Below are positions 46,501 to 55,711 of a stretch of 64,000 nucleotides of DNA, one piece after another; position 1 is the first letter of the stretch; each line of letters opens with the position of its first letter. The notes under the pieces are model-generated. The model was not told the origin of the DNA, made no database searches, and saw only the letters and a program-made list of their open reading frames with translations. The DNA comes from Aegicerativicinus sediminis (GTDB lineage: Bacteria > Bacteroidota > Bacteroidia > Flavobacteriales > Flavobacteriaceae), in assembly GCF_015476115.1 (NCBI RefSeq), contig NZ_CP064295.1, positions 4,024,001 through 4,088,000 on the forward strand. Direction: 5' to 3'. The position numbers and the translations under genes were made by a program.

Positions 46501-47319
46501 CTATTTATCCTCCAAAAAAGATTCCATTACCTCATTACTGACGCCCATATTACTGAAGCCACCATCATTATATAAATTCTGAAGAGTAACTTTTTTAGTT
46601 AAATCACTAAATAGGGTGACTGTATAATTTGCGCAATCCAAAGCGGTTGCGTTGCCGAGAGGAGACATTTTATCCGCGTATGCAATAAATCCATCAAAAC
46701 CTTTAACACCTTGTCCAGCAGTTGTTGGAGTTGGTGACTGGGAAATTGTATTTACTCTTACTTTTTTGTCTTTTCCGAAGAAATAACCAAAACTACGGGC
46801 AATGCTTTCTAAATAAGCTTTGTTGTCAGCCATATCATTATAATCTGGGAAAACACGTTGTGCCGCCATGTAGGTCAAGGCAACAATACTACCCCACTCA
46901 TTCATTGCATCTTGCTTATAAAGTACTTGCATTACTTTGTGAAAGGACAAGGCTGAAACATCATGACCTTTTTGAGTCCAATCATAATTTTGATCCGTAT
47001 AGGCTCTACCTTTTCTAACATTTACCGACATACCAATGGAATGAAGCACGAAATCTAACTTTCCTCCTAATATTTCCATGGATTGTTGAACCAGTTTTTC
47101 CAAATCTTCTAGATTGGTAGCATCGGCAGGAACAATCTCTGACCCTGTTTTTTCCGCTAAATCTTTAATTTGTCCCATTCTCATTGCGATTGGAGCATTC
47201 GTCAACACAAAAGAACCACCTTCTTCGTGCACTCTTTCTGCAGTTTTCCAAGCAATAGAATTTTCGTCTAAAGCACCAAAAATGATTCCTTTTTTCCCTT
47301 TAAGTAAATTGTATGCCAT
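46501..47319 (-). CDS. fabI: Enoyl-ACP reductase
   Basis: A 272-residue SDR-type enoyl-[ACP] reductase completing each fatty-acid elongation cycle with NADH. It has KGIIFGALDENSIAWKTAE, LDFVLHSIGMS, the catalytic Tyr/Lys pair spaced as Y-x6-K in YNDMADNK, and PTPTTAGQGVKGFD. The NK instead of AK before the helix is seen in divergent FabI of this phylum, to my recollection. Its promoter -7 element is TATCTTTG at 47367-47360; the leader contains a tandem ATCTAATC repeat. Confidence 0.93.
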   Translation of the reverse strand: MAYNLLKGKKGIIFGALDENSIAWKTAERVHEEGGSFVLTNAPIAMRMGQIKDLAEKTGSEIVPADATNLEDLEKLVQQSMEILGGKLDFVLHSIGMSVNVRKGRAYTDQNYDWTQKGHDVSALSFHKVMQVLYKQDAMNEWGSIVALTYMAAQRVFPDYNDMADNKAYLESIARSFGYFFGKDKKVRVNTISQSPTPTTAGQGVKGFDGFIAYADKMSPLGNATALDCANYTVTLFSDLTKKVTLQNLYNDGGFSNMGVSNEVMESFLEDK

Positions 47320-47359
47320 TCCTAAAATGTTATGATTAGATGATTAGATATGAATAAAG

Positions 47360-47367
47360 CAAAGATA
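47360..47367 (-). promoter_or_regulatory. -7 element for fabI
   Basis: TATCTTTG on the minus strand lies in the recN-fabI gap, 40 nt before the ATG. Confidence 0.5.
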
Positions 47368-47370
47368 GTA

Positions 47371-49023
47371 TTAATTCAATAATTCCTTTGCATGGGCAAT
47401 AGCGGAGTTTGAAGATTTGGGGCCACCTAGCATTGAAGCGATTTCAGTTATACGCTCTTCCGCTGAAAGTTTTTTCAAGAATGTTGAAGTAACATTATCT
47501 ACCTCAGTTTTAAACACTTTAAAATGATGGTCTCCCTTAGCCGCAATTTGGGGTAAGTGGGTAATGGAAAAAACCTGCATAAATTTGCTCATCTCTTTCA
47601 TTGTAACCCCCATTTTATCAGAAATTTCGCCTGAAACACCCGTATCTATCTCATCAAAAATTATGGTTGGGAGTTTAATATATTGCGAAATTATGGCCTT
47701 CATGGCTAACATAATTCTAGACAACTCACCGCCAGAAGCAGCCTTTTTCAATTCTAGGTAGTTGCCACCTTTATTTGCAGTAAATAAAAATTCCAAAGTA
47801 TCCGACCCGTTATGAAAAAATTGATCAGTTTGTCGAAGAACAACTTTAAAATCCGAATTCGGCATTCCCAAAGAACTTAATATATTTTTGAGTTTCGATA
47901 TCAGATCGGGCAATACTGAACTTCTATTTTCACTAATAGTTCTGCTCAATTTCTCTAATTCCTTTTGAAGAACTTCCTTTTGGAATTCTTTTAATTTTAA
48001 GCTTTCATCGATGGAATCAGACTCAAGAATTTTAGAGTCTAAGCTATTCTGAATACCGATAAGTTCTGAAACTTCAGTTACCTGATGTTTGTGCATTAAT
48101 GTATTAATCAAAGAAATTCGATCATTTACCAATTGTAAACGGTTAGGGTCCGTTTCTAAAGTATCCATTAATTCCGCAACTTCTGAGGAGACATCTTCTA
48201 ACTCTAAGTAAATACTTTGAATGCGCTCCAAAATGGCTTGGAAATTATTATTATATCCGGCAATTTTATTGATTTCAAACTTTGCATTCCTCAATAAATT
48301 AAGAATCCCCATCTCCTCCTCAGATAAAATCTTACTGGTTGTACTGAGATGCTCTAAAATACTCTCTGCATTTTGCAATACATCCAATTCATTTTCTAAC
48401 TCTTCAAGTTCGCCATTATTTAGTTTGGCTTCCAAAAGCTCATTTAGGAGAAAGGTATTATAGTCATATTCCTTAATTAAATCTGACTTTGTCCTTCTTA
48501 ATCCTTCTATTTCTTTATTCAGTTTTTTGAAATCCACCAACCGACGACTGTAATCAACCAAAAGATTAGAGTTATCGGCTAATGCATCGATCAATCGGAA
48601 TTGAAAATCGTCGTCTGTTAATTCTAAAGTTTGATGCTGCGAATGAATATCCAACAACTGCTCACCTAAGAGTTGCATTGAACTAAGGTTAACCGGGGTA
48701 TCATTTACAAATGAGCGAGACTTACCCGAAGGCAATATTTCTCTTCTGAAAATGGTATTTGGTTCATAATCTAAATCTTCTTCTTTAAAAATTGGCTTTA
48801 ATTGGTAAGATTCAATGTTAAACGTTGCCTCAATAATACACTTTTTCGAATCATCTTTTATGGCACTTAAATCAGCTCTCTTGCCTAAAACCAAGGACAA
48901 CCCCTCCAATAAAATAGATTTCCCCGCACCTGTTTCCCCAGTAATTATATTAAAGCCTGGTTGAAAATTAACCGACAAATCATCTATGAGGGCATAATTT
49001 TTTATGGTTAAGGATTTAAGCAT
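47371..49023 (-). CDS. recN: DNA repair protein RecN
   Basis: A 550-residue SMC-like ATPase for double-strand break repair. N-terminal Walker A FNIITGETGAGKSILLEGLSL (about 25-45), long coiled coils (about 150-370), then the signature KKAASGGELSRIMLA, Walker B PTIIFDEIDTGVSG and ITHLPQIAAKGDHHF. Length and order fit RecN. TACCTTTA, one mismatch from the -7 consensus, precedes it. Confidence 0.95.
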   Translation of the reverse strand: MLKSLTIKNYALIDDLSVNFQPGFNIITGETGAGKSILLEGLSLVLGKRADLSAIKDDSKKCIIEATFNIESYQLKPIFKEEDLDYEPNTIFRREILPSGKSRSFVNDTPVNLSSMQLLGEQLLDIHSQHQTLELTDDDFQFRLIDALADNSNLLVDYSRRLVDFKKLNKEIEGLRRTKSDLIKEYDYNTFLLNELLEAKLNNGELEELENELDVLQNAESILEHLSTTSKILSEEEMGILNLLRNAKFEINKIAGYNNNFQAILERIQSIYLELEDVSSEVAELMDTLETDPNRLQLVNDRISLINTLMHKHQVTEVSELIGIQNSLDSKILESDSIDESLKLKEFQKEVLQKELEKLSRTISENRSSVLPDLISKLKNILSSLGMPNSDFKVVLRQTDQFFHNGSDTLEFLFTANKGGNYLELKKAASGGELSRIMLAMKAIISQYIKLPTIIFDEIDTGVSGEISDKMGVTMKEMSKFMQVFSITHLPQIAAKGDHHFKVFKTEVDNVTSTFLKKLSAEERITEIASMLGGPKSSNSAIAHAKELLN

Positions 49024-49080
49024 AAATCAACAACGTTTGATGTGAATTAAAGGTAAGCCTAAATTAGTTGAACAAGAAAA

Positions 49081-49974
49081 TTAGTAACTAATATTTCTCC
49101 ATTTCGAAGCGTGTGTTGGAGCAATTCGATTAAGATTATCCATCACGGTTGTAATTGTAATAGAAGGACCATCACTAAAAATTTCTTCAATTTCTGACGC
49201 TTTCGCATCAAAAAATACCCGCAACAAAAAACTATTTGGCCTTCTATTGTTCATGGTACGCAAATCTGCGATGGCATCGGCTATAGATTGTTTGCCTTCT
49301 TTAGCATCTGTACTCATCTCATCCAAGCCAAGCCTATGATATTTGTACATAGCATCCCTAAATTCTTTATACTGATTTGATAGCATTTGGTCGATTAACA
49401 TAAATCTTGTCTGCTGCCCATCTTCAGCTTTCCAACCCTTGTAGTTGTTCTGTTGAGTATAATTAAGAATTGTTTGTGCTTGCTTAAAATAAGTTTCTCC
49501 ACCCATTAGTTCAAAGGTATCAGCGTCTATACCCAAAATCATATTAATATGGAAGGTTAACACAGATATCAAATTAGATTCGTATTGTGAAGGGTTATAT
49601 ACCAAATTCTGAAATTCTAAATACTGAAATGTAAAATCCCTATCATTAAAATTGTAAATAGGAGTTGTATAAGTTGAATTAAAAACTGGTCTTGAGGATT
49701 GAATTTGCAAAGTTGCCCTAAAAATATCCGAGCTATAATCTTGAATGGTCACCACCATACTACAATCAATTCGCTCTTGGGGCTTTGCGTTTTTATTTGT
49801 CCACTGTGTGTTATTTATAAACTCATTTAATTGTCTCTCTAAGGTCTTAAAAATTTGATTTTGTTCATTACCCGTTTGCATGGCATTAACGACCAATTTG
49901 CAATTAAGTTCTTGCCCATAACAAAATGTGCTAAAACCGATGGCTATGAAAAAAAGCACTAATTTATATAACAT
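49081..49974 (-). CDS. PorD-like / DUF4835 family exported protein
   Basis: A 297-residue protein with a Sec signal peptide (ending CYGQ). The body contains IFKTLERQLNEFINNTQWT, IDCSMVVTIQDYSSDIFRATLQIQSSRPVFNSTY and LLRVFFDAKASEIEEIF, matching the conserved Bacteroidetes DUF4835 family, named PorD in type IX secretion literature as I recall. The role in secretion is unproven here. It overlaps the upstream coaBC end by 11 bp, in the usual Flavobacteria position before recN. Confidence 0.85.
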   Translation of the reverse strand: MLYKLVLFFIAIGFSTFCYGQELNCKLVVNAMQTGNEQNQIFKTLERQLNEFINNTQWTNKNAKPQERIDCSMVVTIQDYSSDIFRATLQIQSSRPVFNSTYTTPIYNFNDRDFTFQYLEFQNLVYNPSQYESNLISVLTFHINMILGIDADTFELMGGETYFKQAQTILNYTQQNNYKGWKAEDGQQTRFMLIDQMLSNQYKEFRDAMYKYHRLGLDEMSTDAKEGKQSIADAIADLRTMNNRRPNSFLLRVFFDAKASEIEEIFSDGPSITITTVMDNLNRIAPTHASKWRNISY

Positions 49975-51175
49975 AAGAAGTAACTATAAGTTTAATTAAG
50001 TCTTCCGCAACCTCCATTTTTGATTTTAAACCTTCCTCGAAAACATCGCCTTGCGCCGTTATAAATGTAACTTTATTTGTTAAGGTTCCAAAACCCGCAC
50101 CATCATCATTTAAAGAATTTAGTACAATTAGGTCTAAATTTTTATTAGCCAGTTTTTTCTTTGCGTTGTATAACTCATTTTCTGTTTCCAATGCAAAACC
50201 AACCAAAAACTTTTCTTTTTTAATTTCTCCCAAAGAAGCAAGGATGTCTTTAGTCTTTACTAGTTCTATACTAAACGTGGAATCTTGCTTTTTTATTTTT
50301 TGTTTGGAAACAGTTTTTGGACGGTAATCGGCAACCGCGGCTGATAAAATAGCAATGTCCGATTCGCCAAAATATTTATGAACGTTTTGATACATTTCCT
50401 CGGCACCCATCACATCCACAATGGTAAGATTTTTATGGCTAAGGGATTCTGAAGTTGGTCCAGAAACTAAAATTACCCTAGCTCCAAATTTTAATGCCGC
50501 CTCTGCAATCGCATACCCCATTTTACCACTGCTATGATTACCAATGAACCTTACTGGATCAATGGCCTCATAAGTAGGTCCGGCCGTAATTAAAACGGTT
50601 ATGCCGTTTAGCGCTAAATTACTGGATATTGAGTTCTCAATAAATTCAACAATTTCTTCTGGCTCTGCCATTCTGCCTTCACCGACCAAACCACTCGCCA
50701 ATTCTCCCGTTCCTGGAGGTATCAATATATTGCCAAATTCTTGTAATCTTTCAATGGAGGTCTTAGTAGATTCATGCTTGTACATATCTAAGTCCATTGC
50801 TGGAGCAAAATAAATTGGGCATTTGGCGGAAAGGTAAGTTGCCATCAATAAATTGTCGCAAATACCATTGGCCATTTTGGCTAAAGTATTAGCCGTCGTT
50901 GGCGCAATTACAAAAAAATCAGCCCAGAGACCTAATTCAACATGGTTGTTCCATACCTCATTTTCATCTTCCTCTGAAGTAAATGATGAATAAACTGGAT
51001 TTTTTGAGAGTGTGGATAAAGTAAGTGGAGTTATAAAATCTTTGGCTGAAGGTGTCATTACCACCTTAACTTCAGCCCCACACTTAATAAAAAGCCTAAC
51101 TAAAGATGCCGTTTTATAAGCGGCAATGCCTGCCGTAATACCTAACAGTATGCGCTTGCCGCTTAAAAAAGACAT
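49964..51175 (-). CDS. coaBC: Bifunctional phosphopantothenoylcysteine decarboxylase / phosphopantothenate-cysteine ligase
   Basis: A 403-residue fusion for two steps of CoA synthesis. CoaC (about 1-185): GITAGIAAYKTASLVRLF, the active His in WNNHVELGLWADF, APTTANTLAKMANGICDNLL and FAPAMDLDM. CoaB (about 190-403): VLITAGPTYEAIDPVRFIGNHSSGKMGYAIAE and ILSAAVADYRP. Both halves look complete. It sits 6 bp after rpoZ. Confidence 0.96.
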   Translation of the reverse strand: MSFLSGKRILLGITAGIAAYKTASLVRLFIKCGAEVKVVMTPSAKDFITPLTLSTLSKNPVYSSFTSEEDENEVWNNHVELGLWADFFVIAPTTANTLAKMANGICDNLLMATYLSAKCPIYFAPAMDLDMYKHESTKTSIERLQEFGNILIPPGTGELASGLVGEGRMAEPEEIVEFIENSISSNLALNGITVLITAGPTYEAIDPVRFIGNHSSGKMGYAIAEAALKFGARVILVSGPTSESLSHKNLTIVDVMGAEEMYQNVHKYFGESDIAILSAAVADYRPKTVSKQKIKKQDSTFSIELVKTKDILASLGEIKKEKFLVGFALETENELYNAKKKLANKNLDLIVLNSLNDDGAGFGTLTNKVTFITAQGDVFEEGLKSKMEVAEDLIKLIVTSYVI

Positions 51176-51181
51176 TTAGTT

Positions 51182-51511
51182 TTATGCTTGTTGAGTATCG
51201 TCAGTAAAGCGATAGTAAATTTTATCCTCTAACCACTCTTGGATGGCTAAGGCATGCGGTTTAGGAAGTTTCTCGTAAAACTTGGAAACTTCTATCTGCT
51301 CCTTGTTCTCGAAAATCTCTTCCAAACTGTCATTATAAGTTGCAAATTCTTCTAATTTATCAATTAGTTCGCGTCTAATTTCAGTATTGATCTGTTCTGC
51401 CCTTTTCGATATCACAGAGATAGCCTCGTAAATGTTATTGGTAGGTTCATCCAAAACATTTCTGTCATAAGTAACAGTAGTAACAGGCGCATTTGTTTTT
51501 TTAAGATCCAT
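51182..51511 (-). CDS. rpoZ: RNA polymerase omega subunit (Bacteroidetes type)
   Basis: A 109-residue protein. The omega core is NNIYEAISVISKRAEQINTEIRRELIDKLEEF (about 25-56), with a C-terminal extension typical of the Bacteroidetes form. The gene order bamD-rpoZ-coaBC supports the call. It assists assembly of the beta-prime subunit. Confidence 0.9.
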   Translation of the reverse strand: MDLKKTNAPVTTVTYDRNVLDEPTNNIYEAISVISKRAEQINTEIRRELIDKLEEFATYNDSLEEIFENKEQIEVSKFYEKLPKPHALAIQEWLEDKIYYRFTDDTQQA

Positions 51512-51521
51512 CTTTTAATAA

Positions 51522-52337
51522 TTAACTTTTAGTATTGTATTGTGCCATGGCAGCCTCCATATTGCTACTCATTTCTACCAAAGCATCTTTGTATTTTGTC
51601 TCTGGATAATACCGCAATAAAGCATCGTAATAAGTTTTTGCAGTATCCAATCTATTTTTTTTCTTGTACTCTATACTATTAATTGCCAACTGATATGCAG
51701 AATCGAAACGATAGTACATTGCATCCTCACGAAAACTAGAACCGGGATATTCAAAAAGAAAATCCTCAAAAGCAGCTATTGATGCTTCATAATCAGAAGA
51801 ATCAAAATTAGCAGTTGTATTGTATTGCTTCGCAATTTCAAAAGCCTTCTTCTGAAGTTTATAATCTAATTCGTTCACCAATTTATTTGCCTCTTCAAGA
51901 TATTCTGAATCTGGGTATTGGTTAACGAATAACTGTAATTTATCTATGGCTTCGTGTGTTTCTTTTTGTTCTTTACTATAAATAGGAGAAAGTTCATAAT
52001 AACTTTTGGCACCTAAAAATGCTGCCTCTTCCGCCTTTTCACTTTTAGGGTAGGATTCGGCAAAACGTTCGAATTGATAACCTGCAAGGTGATAATCCTT
52101 CATTTCATAGAAGGTTTTAGCATATAAATACATCAACCTTTCCGCTTGTGGTTTACCTCTATAACTAGGCACAATTTGGGCAAACAATCTATTCGCCTTA
52201 GAGTATTTGCCTTGGTCGTATAAATCTGAACCGAATTTATACTTTTCAGCAATATCCTCAGATTTCAAGACCTTTTGGAAATCGCTACATGAAGTTAAAA
52301 CGGTGATTCCTAATAATAAAAGAAAAAAATTCCTCAT
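51522..52337 (-). CDS. bamD: Outer membrane assembly lipoprotein BamD
   Basis: A 271-residue lipoprotein (MRNFFLLLLGITVLTSC) with five TPR-like repeats: YDQGKYSKANRLFAQIVPSYRG, YHLAGYQFERFAESYPKSEKAEEAAFLGAKSYYEL, QLFVNQYPDSEYLEEANKL, EDFLFEYPGSSFREDAMYYRFDSAYQLA and YYDALLRYYPETKYKDA. It is part of the BAM complex that folds outer-membrane barrels, and is co-transcribed with rpoZ and coaBC (10-bp spacing). Confidence 0.95.
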   Translation of the reverse strand: MRNFFLLLLGITVLTSCSDFQKVLKSEDIAEKYKFGSDLYDQGKYSKANRLFAQIVPSYRGKPQAERLMYLYAKTFYEMKDYHLAGYQFERFAESYPKSEKAEEAAFLGAKSYYELSPIYSKEQKETHEAIDKLQLFVNQYPDSEYLEEANKLVNELDYKLQKKAFEIAKQYNTTANFDSSDYEASIAAFEDFLFEYPGSSFREDAMYYRFDSAYQLAINSIEYKKKNRLDTAKTYYDALLRYYPETKYKDALVEMSSNMEAAMAQYNTKS

Positions 52338-52505
52338 TCAATTCAGTTCGTTGCTTCTTTATTTCTTGCCTCTAAAAATGCAACTATTTCATTCACAAAA
52401 AACAAGACGCAAAATTAGTGATTATTCCCTTATTTCAAAAACTATTTTACACGGCAAAATATCCAATGATTTTGACGTGGGTAAATGTTTAAAATAAGAT
52501 TAACG

Positions 52506-53393
52506 TTAATTTATATAATTTAATTTTTTAAGTGCAGTACGGATTTCTACTTTTAAAGAGTCTGTTGCCGGCACCAAAGGCAATCTTACTGTGTCTCTAC
52601 AATATCCCAATTGGCTTAAAACACCTTTTATACCAGCTGGATTGTTTTCTTTAAATATAAGTGAAGTTAAATCCATTAAATCAAAATGATATTTATAAGC
52701 TTCGGTGGCTTTTCCTACTAAACCTAGGTTAACCATGGATGTAAATTCTTTTGGCAAGCCTTGCCCGATTACCGAAATAACCCCTGCTCCACCAGCCAAT
52801 ATTACTCCTAAAGCCAAATCATCATCTCCAGACAAAATCAAAAAATCTTCAGGCTTATGTTGTAATAACTTTAAATACTGTGCCACATTATTACCTGCTT
52901 CTTTAACAGCAACTATATTATCAACGTCCTTTGCCAGTCGTAAAGTGGTTTCAGGAAGCATGTTAGAGGAAGTCCTACCAGGAACGTTATAAAGGATTAC
53001 AGGAATTGGCGAAGCCTTGCCAACCGCCTTGAAATGCTGATAAATACCTTCTTGTTGAGGTTTGCTATAATAAGGTGATACCGAAAGCAAGCCCTCCATC
53101 AAACTTAAATCTGTTGTCTTTATTTCCTCTATGACCGCTTGGGTATTATTTCCACCAATTCCATAAACCATGGGAACACGGTTATTGTTCGCTTCGTTTA
53201 TTGTAGCGACCAACTGTTTCTTCTCCTCCCGAGTTGTCGTAACACTTTCGCCCGTTGTACCACATATAACAATATAATCTACTCCATTCTTTATGTTGTA
53301 ATCCACTATTGAAGCCAGAGCCTCATGATCAATTGAGAAATCTTCTTTAAAGGGGGTTACAATGGCTATACCTGTGCCATAAAACTGTTTCAT
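52506..53393 (-). CDS. dapA: 4-hydroxy-tetrahydrodipicolinate synthase
   Basis: A 295-residue class I aldolase of lysine/diaminopimelate synthesis: CGTTGESVT (44-52), Y135 and R140 in ILYNVPGRT, and the Schiff-base K164 in AVKEAG. It condenses pyruvate with aspartate semialdehyde. It follows the DUF6913-like gene by 20 bp, and a 168-bp gap with no evident hairpin separates it from bamD. Confidence 0.96.
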   Translation of the reverse strand: MKQFYGTGIAIVTPFKEDFSIDHEALASIVDYNIKNGVDYIVICGTTGESVTTTREEKKQLVATINEANNNRVPMVYGIGGNNTQAVIEEIKTTDLSLMEGLLSVSPYYSKPQQEGIYQHFKAVGKASPIPVILYNVPGRTSSNMLPETTLRLAKDVDNIVAVKEAGNNVAQYLKLLQHKPEDFLILSGDDDLALGVILAGGAGVISVIGQGLPKEFTSMVNLGLVGKATEAYKYHFDLMDLTSLIFKENNPAGIKGVLSQLGYCRDTVRLPLVPATDSLKVEIRTALKKLNYIN

Positions 53394-53413
53394 CGGTTTG
53401 TTAATTAGATAAT

Positions 53414-53965
53414 TTATAGTTGTTCAGCATTGATTTTTGACTCTGGTAAGAGCTTGTTCAACACTCTTAAATATTTAAGCAATTCTTTAGTAAAAAGATC
53501 AAATTGGTTTGTTTCTAAATCTATTATTAAATCGTAAAGCCGAGGATCTTCTGTCGATAATCCTACCTTTAAATTAGCCGTCGATTTTGCCGTTATTAGA
53601 TCTAACTCAAGTTCTGGCTTTTTATAATAGGAAATCAAAAGGTCGAAAGGTTGGTTTAAAAATGTCTCCAATTCGGTATTCGCAATATTCCCTTTCCAAC
53701 CAATATCCTTTGCATTAAAATAAGAATCCCATAATTTGTCAATCATAGGTTCGTCATGAGAATATGCAATAATCTTAACCCGATTTGGGCGTAAATCAAT
53801 TGATTTAAAAAAATTCCGAAACTGTTCAAAATTTGAAAACTCATCTAAATGCAAGATTACCCCAACCGAACTTACCTTGTTGTCATTAACAGAAGGTATG
53901 CGGGTTGCGAGCAATCTTTCGATATATTTTTGATTTGATCTAGCCTTAAAAGCCTTTAAAACCAT
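53414..53965 (-). CDS. DUF6913-like protein
   Basis: A 183-residue cytoplasmic protein of the Bacteroidetes family I recall as DUF6913, conserved upstream of dapA. Features: VGVILHLDEFSNFEQFRNFF, VKIIAYSHDEP, PFDLLISYYKKPELELDLITAKSTANLKVGLS and YDLIIDLE, giving an alternating beta/alpha pattern. The function is unknown. Its promoter overlaps head-on with that of the 5'-nucleotidase domain gene (53975-53992). Confidence 0.78.
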   Translation of the reverse strand: MVLKAFKARSNQKYIERLLATRIPSVNDNKVSSVGVILHLDEFSNFEQFRNFFKSIDLRPNRVKIIAYSHDEPMIDKLWDSYFNAKDIGWKGNIANTELETFLNQPFDLLISYYKKPELELDLITAKSTANLKVGLSTEDPRLYDLIIDLETNQFDLFTKELLKYLRVLNKLLPESKINAEQL

Positions 53966-53974
53966 CTATCTTTA

Positions 53975-53992
53975 TACATTTGTGCAAATGTA
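53975..53992. promoter_or_regulatory. Overlapping divergent -7 elements
   Basis: TACATTTG-TG-CAAATGTA holds one TAnnTTTG element on each strand, facing in opposite directions. The plus element serves the nucleotidase gene (start 54035) and the minus element serves the DUF6913-like gene (start 53965). Confidence 0.55.
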
Positions 53993-54034
53993 GTAAACTA
54001 CAAAAGTTAATTGCTAATTCATTTCAATTTATAC

Positions 54035-54787
54035 GTGAAATTTCGAATCACTATTCTTTTAATCCTATCACTGGCATTCATCTCATGCGAACGCCACCTC
54101 TTCATAGGAAAAATTGTCGGTAAACAAATAAATATAAATGACTCTATCTCTAGCGATCCCAATATTGAAGCATATGTTAAACCATATCGAGAAAACATTG
54201 AAAAGGATCTCAATGAGGTTATAACATATTCCGATGGAAATTACACCAAAAATGATGGAAAGCTAAACACTGCAATTGGAAATTTAATTGCTGATGCCGT
54301 TTATGAAGAATCCAATCCAATTTATAATTCTAGGACTGGAAAAAACATAGATTTTGTAATGCTTAACCATGGAGGTATGAGAGCCGATTTGCCAAAGGGG
54401 CCAATAACTAAGAGAAATGTATACGAAATAATGCCATTTGAAAATTCTATGGTTGTTACAGAATTATCAGGAGATGAAATCAAAGACCTTTTGGGTTATC
54501 TCGTTGGAGTGAAAAGAGCCCATCCCATTTCTAAGTTACAAATCGTATTAGATAAGGATGGTAAAATGGTTAATGCCAATGTGGATGGTCATCCCATTGA
54601 TTATAACCGAACCTACAATGTAGCAACGAATGATTTTTTATATAATGGAGGCGACCATATGGATTTCTTCAAAAGAGGAACAAATTTTATTGCCTTAGAC
54701 TATAAAATTCGAAATATTTTATTGGATTATTTTCAAAAGGCAGACACTTTAAAGCCACGAAAAGACAACCGATTTATCCAACAATAA
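54035..54787 (+). CDS. 5'-nucleotidase C-terminal domain lipoprotein
   Basis: A 250-residue lipoprotein from GTG 54035 (MKFRITILLILSLAFISC); the frame is open to TTG 54011. It contains only the substrate-binding domain of UshA-type 5'-nucleotidases: KLNTAIGNLIADAVYEE, MLNHGGMRADLPKGPIT, GDEIKDLLGYL and NVATNDFLYNGGDHMDFF. The partner metallophosphatase domain is the next gene, 1 bp away. Together they would rebuild a full periplasmic nucleotidase in two chains. Confidence 0.9.
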   Translation: MKFRITILLILSLAFISCERHLFIGKIVGKQININDSISSDPNIEAYVKPYRENIEKDLNEVITYSDGNYTKNDGKLNTAIGNLIADAVYEESNPIYNSRTGKNIDFVMLNHGGMRADLPKGPITKRNVYEIMPFENSMVVTELSGDEIKDLLGYLVGVKRAHPISKLQIVLDKDGKMVNANVDGHPIDYNRTYNVATNDFLYNGGDHMDFFKRGTNFIALDYKIRNILLDYFQKADTLKPRKDNRFIQQ

Positions 54788-54788
54788 C

Positions 54789-55703
54789 ATGAAAAGAAGA
54801 CATTTTGTACAACAAGGAATCGGTGCAGCCGCATTTTTAGGATTAGGAGGTTTTACCACAAGTGCCTTTAATGCAACATCTAAGCATATTACCATACTAC
54901 ATACCAATGACGTGCACAGTCATATTGATCCTTTTGGTCCAAATGACGGTCGTAATGCAAATCAAGGAGGGGTTGCTAGAAGAACAGTTCTAATAGAGCA
55001 AATTAGAAAAGAAAACCCAAACACCTTATTGTTAGATGCAGGAGATATATTCCAAGGAACACCATACTTTAATTATTATGGTGGAGAATTAGAATTTAAG
55101 TTGATGAGCATGATGAAATATGACGCCTCAACCATAGGAAATCATGATTTTGACAATGGTGTAGATGGGTTATATGCTCAATTGCCCCATGCCAATTTCG
55201 AATTTGTTTGTGCCAATTACGATTTTAGCAATACCGTTATGGATGGTCATGTGAGGCCTTATAAAATCTTTGAGTTAGACGGGATTAAGATTGGGGTTTT
55301 TGGTCTAGGAATTGAACTCCAAGGCTTGGTTAACAAGTTTCTATATAAAGAAACAGTCTATCTAGATCCTATTGAAATCACCCAAGATATGACGCGTATT
55401 TTAAAGGAGGAGAAAAAATGCGATTTGGTGATCTGTCTTTCCCACCTAGGGTATTACTATAAAGATTCAGAATTTAAGAAAGTAAGTGATCTTTCACTTG
55501 CCTCACAAACAAAGAATATAGATTTAATAATTGGGGGTCACACTCATACGTTTTTAAAAAAACCGACGGTAACTGAAAACCTGACGGGGAATAAAATGCT
55601 AATAAATCAGGTTGGGTGTTATGGCATTAACTTGGGTAGAATAGATTTCTATTTGGATGCCAATAAAAATAAATCTGCAAATGGAACTTCTATAATTGTA
55701 TAG
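54789..55703 (+). CDS. 5'-nucleotidase metallophosphatase domain, Tat-exported
   Basis: A 304-residue calcineurin-like phosphatase with a twin-arginine-type signal (MKRRHFVQQGIGAAAFLGL). Dimetal motifs: ILHTNDVHSHID, LLDAGDIFQGTPYF, IGNHDFDNG, VICLSHLG and IIGGHTHT. It lacks the C-terminal nucleotide-binding domain, which is encoded by the gene just upstream. It probably removes phosphate from extracytoplasmic nucleotides. Confidence 0.92.
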   Translation: MKRRHFVQQGIGAAAFLGLGGFTTSAFNATSKHITILHTNDVHSHIDPFGPNDGRNANQGGVARRTVLIEQIRKENPNTLLLDAGDIFQGTPYFNYYGGELEFKLMSMMKYDASTIGNHDFDNGVDGLYAQLPHANFEFVCANYDFSNTVMDGHVRPYKIFELDGIKIGVFGLGIELQGLVNKFLYKETVYLDPIEITQDMTRILKEEKKCDLVICLSHLGYYYKDSEFKKVSDLSLASQTKNIDLIIGGHTHTFLKKPTVTENLTGNKMLINQVGCYGINLGRIDFYLDANKNKSANGTSIIV

Positions 55704-55711
55704 ATTATCGA

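Noticed and set aside
47334-47349. Tandem GATTAGAT repeat in the fabI leader
   Set aside because: A two-copy 8-mer without symmetry or known function; not enough to call a site.
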